Source: Actinomadura meyerae
GTDB taxonomy: Bacteria; Actinomycetota; Actinomycetes; Streptosporangiales; Streptosporangiaceae
DNA: 64,000 nt
Direction: 5' to 3'
Assembly: GCF_900188445.1 (NCBI RefSeq)
Contig: NZ_FZOR01000015.1
Span: forward strand, 108,314 to 172,313
Shown in pieces: positions 58,766 to 64,000 of this stretch (its first letter is position 1; the number at the start of each line of letters is the position of its first letter). A program made the position numbers and the translations under genes. The notes under the pieces are model-generated. The model searched no databases. It worked only from the letters and a program-made list of their open reading frames with translations, and was not told the DNA's origin.

Positions 58766-58807
58766 GCACCCAGCATGCCAAAAAGGGCGGACGATCCCAC
58801 CCGAATT

Positions 58808-59839
58808 TCAGCCCGTGAGACGCCAGGTCTCGCCCCGGTGCTCGTCGGCCTCGGGTGCGGCCCCGCCCTTGACCGGCGGGTGCACGGTCGTCCGGACAGG
58901 CCCTTCTTCCTGCACTTTCCGGTGCGCGAAGTGGTCGAGCGCGAGCATCTCCGCGTGGGAGAGGAGGGGCGCGACGGGGGCGCCGGCCGCGGTCAGCCGC
59001 TCGACGGCCTCGTCCCGCGTGAGCTTCGCCACGGCCGCGCTGACCGCCCCGTCCAGCTCGGCGATGCGCCCCAGCCGCTCGGCGAACGGGACGCCGGCGT
59101 GCTCCTCGATCCCCAGCGCGCGGCAGGTCGCCGCCCACAGCCGCTCCTCCGACACCACGCCCAGCGTGATCTTGCGGCCGTCCCGCGTCGGGTAGACGCC
59201 GTAGCCGGGGACGGGGCCGGCGCCCGAGCTGCGCGTCGCCGCCGGGACGGTACCGGTCCAGTGCGCCAGGACGTCCGCCATGCCGAGGTCGATGCGGTCC
59301 CCGATCCCGGTGGCGCGGGCCGCCAGCACCGCCGCGGTGATCGCGAACGCGGCCATCGTGGCGGCCGCCATGTCCGCGAGGGGCAGGTCGTCGGCCTCCG
59401 GGGAGACGGCGTCCGGGGGCAGCGCGGCGGCGTAGGCCCGGTAGTTGATGTCGTGGCCGGGGACGTCCGCCAGCGGCCCGTCCGCCCCGTAGCCGGAGAT
59501 CGAGCAGTAGACGAGCCGCGGGTTGAGCGCGCGGAGCGCCTCGTGGCCGGCGCCCAGGCGGTCGGCCACGCCGGGCCGGAACCCCTCGACGACGACCTCG
59601 GCGTCCGCGGCGAGCCGCGCCAGCTCCGCGCGGCCGTCCGCGGACTTCAGGTCGAGGACGACGCTGCGCTTGTTCCGGTTGAGGACGTCGAAGTGGTCGC
59701 GGAACATCCGCATCGGCTCCCCGCCCGGCGGCTCCACCTTGATCACGTCCGCGCCCAACTGGGCGAGCAGCTGCGTGGCGTACGGGCCGGGCCGCCACAT
59801 CGTCAGGTCGAGGACGCGCAGTCCGTCCAGCGGCGCCAT
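58808..59839 (-). CDS. CaiB/BaiF family CoA-transferase
   Basis: 343 aa from ATG 59839 with GAGGAG upstream. Class III CoA-transferase features: MAPLDGLRVLDLTMWRPGPY, LGADVIKVEPPGGEPMR, LDLKSADGR, SGYGADGPL, and the aspartate expected to form the acyl-CoA intermediate in DLPLADMAAA-type region. Shorter than the usual ~400 aa. It moves CoA between an acyl donor and acceptor; together with the divergent luciferase-like/SCP2 protein and the ACAD nearby it hints at lipid or steroid catabolism, which is inference. Confidence 0.85.
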   Translation of the reverse strand: MAPLDGLRVLDLTMWRPGPYATQLLAQLGADVIKVEPPGGEPMRMFRDHFDVLNRNKRSVVLDLKSADGRAELARLAADAEVVVEGFRPGVADRLGAGHEALRALNPRLVYCSISGYGADGPLADVPGHDINYRAYAAALPPDAVSPEADDLPLADMAAATMAAFAITAAVLAARATGIGDRIDLGMADVLAHWTGTVPAATRSSGAGPVPGYGVYPTRDGRKITLGVVSEERLWAATCRALGIEEHAGVPFAERLGRIAELDGAVSAAVAKLTRDEAVERLTAAGAPVAPLLSHAEMLALDHFAHRKVQEEGPVRTTVHPPVKGGAAPEADEHRGETWRLTG

Positions 59840-59966
59840 GGGGCTCCTCTCGCGCGGGGTCGTCGCGATCACCGTGCCGGGTGCCGCCGGGCAGCGTCAA
59901 GCGAGCGCTTGGTCGCCGTTGACGGGCCGTCCGATCGGGGTAAGGCTGGCCGGGAGGTGGTCACCG

Positions 59967-61652
59967 ATGCGGTTCTCACTCTTCTACGAGCACCAGCTGC
60001 CGCGGCCCTGGCTGGACGGGCAGGAGCAGCGGCTCTACCAGGACGCGCTGGACCAGGTGGAGATCGCCGACCGGGTCGGCTTCGACTGCGTCTGGGAGGT
60101 CGAGCACCACTTCCTGGAGGAGTACTCGCACTCGTCCGCGCCGGAGGTGTTCCTCGCCGCCGCGTCGCAGCGGACGAAGCGGATCCGGCTCGGGCACGGG
60201 ATCGTCCAGATGCCGCCCGCGGTGAACCACCCCGCGCGGATCGCCGAGCGCATCGCGACGCTCGACCTCGTCTCCAACGGCCGGGTCGAGTTCGGGACGG
60301 GCGAGTCCAGTTCGAGCGCCGAGCTCGGCGGGTTCGGGGTGCGGCGCACCGAGAAGCGCGCCCAGTGGCAGGACGCCGTCGACGCCGTCACCCGGATGTT
60401 CGTCGAGGAGCCCTTCGCCGGCTGGTCGTCCGACCACGTCCGGATGCCGCCCCGCAACGTGCTGCCGAAGCCGGTCCAGAAGCCGCACCCGCCGCTGTGG
60501 GTGGCGTGCTCGCGCCGGGAGACGATCGAGTTCGCGGCCCGCAACGGCGTCGGCGCCCTGTCGTTCTCCTTCGTCGAACCCGAGGACGCCGGCAAGTGGG
60601 TCGACGAGTACTACCGCATCATCGCCTCCGAGGAGTGCGTCCCGGCGGGCTTCGCGGTGAACCCGAACGTGACCGTCGTCCTGCCGATGATGCTGCACGA
60701 GGACGAGGCCACCGCGATCGACCGCGGCATCGACGGCGCGCACTTCTTCGCGTTCGCCCTCGCGCACTACTACGGCCCGACACCGCACGACCCGGGCCGG
60801 ACGAACGTCTGGGAGGAGTTCCAGGCCCACCGCGACGCGCGCGGCCTCTCCCGCGAGCAGATCATCGCCGGCGCCGGGACCCTCAACGTCAACATCGGCT
60901 CGCTGCGCGGCGCCGTCGGCACGCCCGCGCAGGTCATCGACCTGATCCGGCGGTACGAGTCGGCGGGCGTCGACCAGATCGCGTTCGTCCTGCAGTCGGG
61001 GCCGAACCGGCACGAGCACATCTGCGAGTCGCTCGAACTGTTCGGCACGGCCGTCCTGCCGCACTTCACCGAGGGCCGCGAGGAGCGCGAGGCGGCCAAG
61101 GCGGAGCGGCTCGCCCCCGCGATCGAGGCGGCGCTCGCCCGCCGCACCCCGGCCCGGACGGCGCCGCCCGGCTACCGCATCGACGAGGACGCGGAGGTCG
61201 CCCGCGCGCACCGGTCCCGGCGGCCGCTCCGCGAGGACGTCCGCGCCGCGAGCCGCCGCCGGTTCCGGCAGGGCTTCTACCGGCTCGTCCACGGCCGGAC
61301 CGACGAGCAGATCGAACGCCGCTTCGGCCCGAGCGCGCAGCGCCTCTTCTTCGCGGGCATGGCCCGCGCCTACGACCCGTCCGCGGCCGGCGGCTTCACC
61401 GGCGAGCTGGAGTTCCGCCTGACCCGCACCACCTGGACGCTCGTCCTCGGCAAGTCCAGAGCCCGCGCCCACCCGGGCCCGGCGGACGACCCGTCCCTCA
61501 CCCTCACGGTGAAGACGGCGGACTTCCTGCGGATCATCGCCGGCGACGCCAACCCGGCGACGCTCCTCATGGACGGCCGCCTGGAACTGCGCGGCGACTA
61601 CGACCTGGCGCCGCGGCTCAGCGAGATGTTCGGCGGCCCGTCCCCGTACTGA
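59967..61652 (+). CDS. LLM flavin-dependent oxidoreductase fused to SCP2 sterol-carrier domain
   Basis: 561 aa. Residues 1-~380 form a luciferase-like TIM barrel (SLFYEHQLPRPW, VCWEVEHHF-like VWEVEHHFLEEYSHSSAPEV, NGRVEFGTGESSSS, PHPPLWVACSRRETI). Residues ~440-555 match an SCP2 domain (GFTGELEFRLTRTTWTLVLG, LTLTVKTADFLRIIAGDANP, LMDGRLELRGDYDLAPRLSE). The fusion suggests oxidation of a lipid or sterol held by the carrier. ATG 59967 follows GGGAGG. Divergent from the CoA-transferase gene. Confidence 0.85.
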   Translation: MRFSLFYEHQLPRPWLDGQEQRLYQDALDQVEIADRVGFDCVWEVEHHFLEEYSHSSAPEVFLAAASQRTKRIRLGHGIVQMPPAVNHPARIAERIATLDLVSNGRVEFGTGESSSSAELGGFGVRRTEKRAQWQDAVDAVTRMFVEEPFAGWSSDHVRMPPRNVLPKPVQKPHPPLWVACSRRETIEFAARNGVGALSFSFVEPEDAGKWVDEYYRIIASEECVPAGFAVNPNVTVVLPMMLHEDEATAIDRGIDGAHFFAFALAHYYGPTPHDPGRTNVWEEFQAHRDARGLSREQIIAGAGTLNVNIGSLRGAVGTPAQVIDLIRRYESAGVDQIAFVLQSGPNRHEHICESLELFGTAVLPHFTEGREEREAAKAERLAPAIEAALARRTPARTAPPGYRIDEDAEVARAHRSRRPLREDVRAASRRRFRQGFYRLVHGRTDEQIERRFGPSAQRLFFAGMARAYDPSAAGGFTGELEFRLTRTTWTLVLGKSRARAHPGPADDPSLTLTVKTADFLRIIAGDANPATLLMDGRLELRGDYDLAPRLSEMFGGPSPY

Positions 61653-61687
61653 CCGCGAAGTACAGACCGCGAAGTACTGACCGCGAA
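61646..61687 (+). repeat. Three 14-bp tandem repeats across a stop codon
   Basis: GTACTGACCGCGAA at 61646, 61660 (one change) and 61674; the first contains the stop of the luciferase-like/SCP2 gene. It is another example of gene-end repeat expansion in this window. Confidence 0.8.
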
Positions 61688-61693
61688 TGCTCA

Positions 61694-61730
61694 GTGGTGG
61701 CCGTAGTCCCCCGATGACCACGGCCACCAC
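61694..61730 (+). terminator. Hairpin after the luciferase-like/SCP2 gene
   Basis: GTGGTGGCCGT (61694-61704) pairs perfectly with ACGGCCACCAC (61720-61730), loop 15 bases. It lies 42 bp past the stop codon and has no T-run. Confidence 0.7.
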
Positions 61731-61800
61731 ATAGTCAGACGTCCACACCCCCCGCGAGAGTTCGCGCTCCCCCGAAAAACCTCGATCACATTCACCCGCG

Positions 61801-62775
61801 ATGCCTTACCGTCGCGTGGTGTTCTCCCTCCAGGAACCCCCACTGTTCACGCGTCTGAAGAAGGCCCGCCGCATTCTCGTCGCGGGCGCGGGCGGCGGCT
61901 TCGACGTCTACGCGGGTCTTCCCTTAGCCCTCGCCCTCCAGGCGGACGGAAAGGACGTCCACCTGGCCAACCTGTCGTTCAGCGCCCTGTACGGGCTTCC
62001 GTCCGACACCTGGGTGGAACAGAACGTCGCCGCCGTGGCCCCCGAGACTCCCGGCCGCGACGACTACTTCCCCGAAGGCGCGCTGGCGCGGTGGCTCGAC
62101 CTGCACGGCCTGCCTTCGACCGTCTACGCGTTCCCGAAGGTCGGCGTCGAGCCGCTCCGCGAGGCGTACCGGTACCTGGCCGACCGGCTCGGGCTGGACG
62201 CGATCGTCCTCGTGGACGGCGGCACCGACATCTTCATGCGCGGCGACGAGGCCGGCCTCGGCACCCCGGTGGAGGACATGGCGAGCCTCGCCGCCGTCCA
62301 CGGCCTGGACGTCCCCGAGAAGATCGTCGTCTCCCTGGGCTTCGGCGTCGACGCCTACCACGGCGTCAGCCACTCCCTCGTCCTGGAGAACCTCGCGGCC
62401 CTGACCGCCGACGGCTCCTACCTGGGCGCGCTGTCCATCCCCCGCGACAGCCGCGAGGCGGCGCTCTACCTGGACGCCGTCGAGTTCGCGCAGGCGGCGT
62501 CGCCCATGCGCCCGAGCATCGTGAACGGCTCGATCGCCGCCGCCGTCCAGGGCCGGTTCGGCGACGTCCACGTCACGTCCCGGACGCGCGGCAGCGAACT
62601 GTTCATCAACCCGCTGATGGCGGTGTACTTCGCGGTCGACCTGGACGGCCTGGCCCGCCGCTCCCTCTACCTCGACCGCCTTGAGGGCACCCGGCTCATG
62701 CGCCAGATCGCCTCGATCATCGACGGGTTCCGGTACGAGGTCCGCGCGCGGCCGCCCCGGCAGTACCCGCACTGA
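61801..62775 (+). CDS. DUF1152 domain protein
   Basis: 324 aa. N-terminal ILVAGAGGGFDVYAGLPLAL is the Gly-rich DUF1152 signature; DAIVLVDGGTDIFMRGDEA and GFGVDAYHGVSH are further conserved blocks, with a C-terminal ELFINPLMAVYFAVDLDGLA. It is soluble and Rossmann-like; the reaction is unknown. ATG 61801 has no clear RBS; GTG 61816 or a leaderless transcript is possible. It is convergent with the membrane-protein gene one base away. Confidence 0.75.
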   Translation: MPYRRVVFSLQEPPLFTRLKKARRILVAGAGGGFDVYAGLPLALALQADGKDVHLANLSFSALYGLPSDTWVEQNVAAVAPETPGRDDYFPEGALARWLDLHGLPSTVYAFPKVGVEPLREAYRYLADRLGLDAIVLVDGGTDIFMRGDEAGLGTPVEDMASLAAVHGLDVPEKIVVSLGFGVDAYHGVSHSLVLENLAALTADGSYLGALSIPRDSREAALYLDAVEFAQAASPMRPSIVNGSIAAAVQGRFGDVHVTSRTRGSELFINPLMAVYFAVDLDGLARRSLYLDRLEGTRLMRQIASIIDGFRYEVRARPPRQYPH

Positions 62776-62776
62776 G

Positions 62777-63526
62777 CTACGGCCTGATCGACGGGCGGCC
62801 GGCGATGAGGTCGCCGAGCCGGTCGCCGAGCCGCTGCACGGGCCGCCGGTACCGGCGCTCGCGCACCTGCGCCCGCCGCTCCTTGCGCGACCCCGGCCGG
62901 TACCTGCGCCGCGCCCACGGCGACCCGGGCCGGGCCAGCCGCACGGCCCCGACGAGCCCGACGAGCCCGACGATGCCGACGAACAGGCCGAGGAGGCCCG
63001 TCCAGAGCTTGCCCTTGAGCAGCGAGACCACGGCCAGGCACAGGTTGAACGCGATGGCGACGACGATCACCCAGAGCGCGTCCCCTGCCACGTCGTCCAC
63101 GCCCAGGGGCTTCAGACCCAGCAGAAGGAGGCCGCACAGCGCGATCGTGATGAACACGACCTCGACCGACAGGCGGCCCTGCTCGCTCCAGTAGACGTCC
63201 TCCAGGTGCAGGACGAGCGCGAACTCGTCCAGGACCAGGGCCGTCCCGATCCCGAACACGGACGCGGAGGCCACCGCCGGCCAGGACGAGTCGTCCTGGA
63301 CGAGGAGCCCGGTCACCCCGCCGACGCACATGAACACCAGACCGAACACGACGTGGTGGATGTGCTGCCCGCCCGGCGTCACGTTGCCGGGCCACCACCG
63401 CACCTGCCGCCGGATCATCCGCACGCTGAACCGGATGAACAGGAACCCCGCGATGAAGGCCAGCAGGAAGCAGAACAGCCGGAGCCGCCCGGTGTCCGAG
63501 ATCTCCCGCGTGAACCAGTCCCCCAC
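62777..63526 (-). CDS. Integral membrane protein
   Basis: 249 aa with about six helices (LFCFLLAFIAGFLFIRF, VVFGLVFMCVGGVTGLL, ASVFGIGTALVLDEFALVL, VVFITIALCGLLLLG, LWVIVVAIAFNLCLAVVSLL, LLGLFVGIVGLVGLVGA) and an Arg-rich cytoplasmic tail (RRRYRPGSRKERRAQVRE). HIHH in a loop (GGQHIHHVVF) and HLEDVYW may bind metal. No family name can be given safely. Function unknown. Confidence 0.75.
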   Translation of the reverse strand: MGDWFTREISDTGRLRLFCFLLAFIAGFLFIRFSVRMIRRQVRWWPGNVTPGGQHIHHVVFGLVFMCVGGVTGLLVQDDSSWPAVASASVFGIGTALVLDEFALVLHLEDVYWSEQGRLSVEVVFITIALCGLLLLGLKPLGVDDVAGDALWVIVVAIAFNLCLAVVSLLKGKLWTGLLGLFVGIVGLVGLVGAVRLARPGSPWARRRYRPGSRKERRAQVRERRYRRPVQRLGDRLGDLIAGRPSIRP

Positions 63527-63562
63527 GGGAGGAACCTTCCCCGCCCGGAGCGAAGCTCACTT

Positions 63563-63919
63563 TCAGCCCGACGGGCGGAACCGGGTTCTCAGGAGCGCCC
63601 ACACGGTCTTCCCCTCGAACTCCGCCCGGACGCCGTGCTCCTTGGAGAGGAATTCGACAATCCCCAGACCCCAGCCGCCGGGATCGGGAGCCTCGTCGGG
63701 CACCGGCGTTTCCGGCATCGAGAGGTCCGGCGCCGTCCCCTTCGGACGCACCGGCGACGTGTCCCAGACCTCCACCCGAAGGCCGTCCTCGGCCAGCGCC
63801 AGCCGCAACGACACCGGCCGGCCCCGCGTGGCGCGCACGGCATTGGTGAGCAGCTCAGAAGCCACCAGGACGGCGTCCTGCACGGTCTCCTCCGCCACCC
63901 CCCACTGACCCTTTTTCAT
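63563..63919 (-). CDS. ATP-binding anti-sigma-like protein (HATPase_c_2)
   Basis: 118 aa with the GHKL core: N-box ASELLTNAVRATRG, G1 VWDTSP and G2 GGWGLGIVEFLSKEHG. Same class as the 3122 product. ATG 63919 overlaps the stop of the gene cut by the window edge (ATGA), so the two are coupled. It likely binds ATP and regulates a sigma factor or antagonist not present here. Confidence 0.75.
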   Translation of the reverse strand: MKKGQWGVAEETVQDAVLVASELLTNAVRATRGRPVSLRLALAEDGLRVEVWDTSPVRPKGTAPDLSMPETPVPDEAPDPGGWGLGIVEFLSKEHGVRAEFEGKTVWALLRTRFRPSG

Positions 63920-64000
63920 CCTCGGGTGACCTCGTAGTTCTGTAGGACGGCGATGGCCTTGACCAGGTGGCCGGCCTTGCTGGGGCTGCAGCGGAGCTTG
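63916..64000 (-). CDS. 3' end of an unknown gene, cut by the window edge
   Basis: Only the last 27 residues are visible: LRCSPSKAGHLVKAIAVLQN and YEVTRG before TGA 63916-63918. The stop overlaps the HATPase start. A family cannot be assigned from so little sequence. Confidence 0.6.
   Translation of the reverse strand, partial: KLRCSPSKAGHLVKAIAVLQNYEVTRG

Noticed and set aside
55547..61717. A 2056-aa open frame on the plus strand
   Set aside because: It runs antisense through the LuxR and CoA-transferase genes and out of frame through the luciferase-like gene; the stop-free length comes from GC-rich codon use. No domain is visible in it.

Overview
The window is very GC-rich, with G/C at nearly every third codon position, many GTG starts and many 4-base stop/start overlaps. 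It carries actinomycete-specific families: DUF397, an ATP-binding anti-sigma-like HATPase, an F420/flavin luciferase-like oxidoreductase, a LAL-type LuxR ATPase, DUF2630, DUF998 and a Tat lipoprotein sugar-binding protein. I read it as chromosome of a filamentous actinomycete, perhaps Actinomadura or another Thermomonosporaceae member. That taxonomic guess is inference only. No tRNA, rRNA or CRISPR array was recognised.

Layout. 1-3.9 kb: tail of a DUF222/HNH protein, then a regulator patch (decayed GntR copy, orphan DUF397, UTRA-only protein, intact GntR/UTRA) and a HATPase pair. 3.9-6.9 kb: a second-type hemC, a BNR-propeller gene coupled to a MoaD/ThiS-like protein ending in Gly-Gly, and a small membrane protein. 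7-17.3 kb: a cell-surface polysaccharide-like block (NDP-sugar epimerase, two GT4 glycosyltransferases, a MurG-like protein, two unknown proteins, then YceI, VanW and a PAP2-diacylglycerol-kinase fusion on the other strand, and a Wzm/Wzt-type ABC exporter). 17.5-21.9 kb: a complete sugar ABC importer. 22-32.8 kb: PEBP protein, divergent ArsR-type regulator/MFS pair, KamA-type radical SAM enzyme, DUF998, hydrolase, two related exported proteins, plsX and argS. 32.9-39 kb, minus strand: oxidoreductase, DUF2630, a Ser/Thr/Lys low-complexity protein, two aldehyde dehydrogenases with deoC, and DUF2255.

39.6-49.6 kb is a discrete, more AT-rich integrated element of about 10 kb. It has split the Walker A motif of an ABC-transporter ATPase gene. 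The gene reads in frame again (291 aa) if bases 39638-49629 are removed. The element encodes a large serine recombinase at its right end, a P4-family helicase/primase, duplicated and decayed BRO-N genes, a GntR regulator, two HNH proteins, a 56-aa protein matching the N-terminus of phage terminase small subunits, several tiny translationally coupled genes, and large palindromes. No capsid, tail, portal or large terminase gene was seen. This combination resembles a phage satellite or a reduced prophage and is the most interesting system in the window.

50-64 kb: ABC permease (partner of the split ATPase), divergent IclR/acyl-CoA dehydrogenase pair, methyltransferase, LAL-LuxR regulator, CoA-transferase, luciferase-like/SCP2 fusion, DUF1152, an integral membrane protein, and a HATPase coupled to a gene cut by the window edge. 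Short tandem repeats of 11-20 bp recur across the window, mostly at gene ends.
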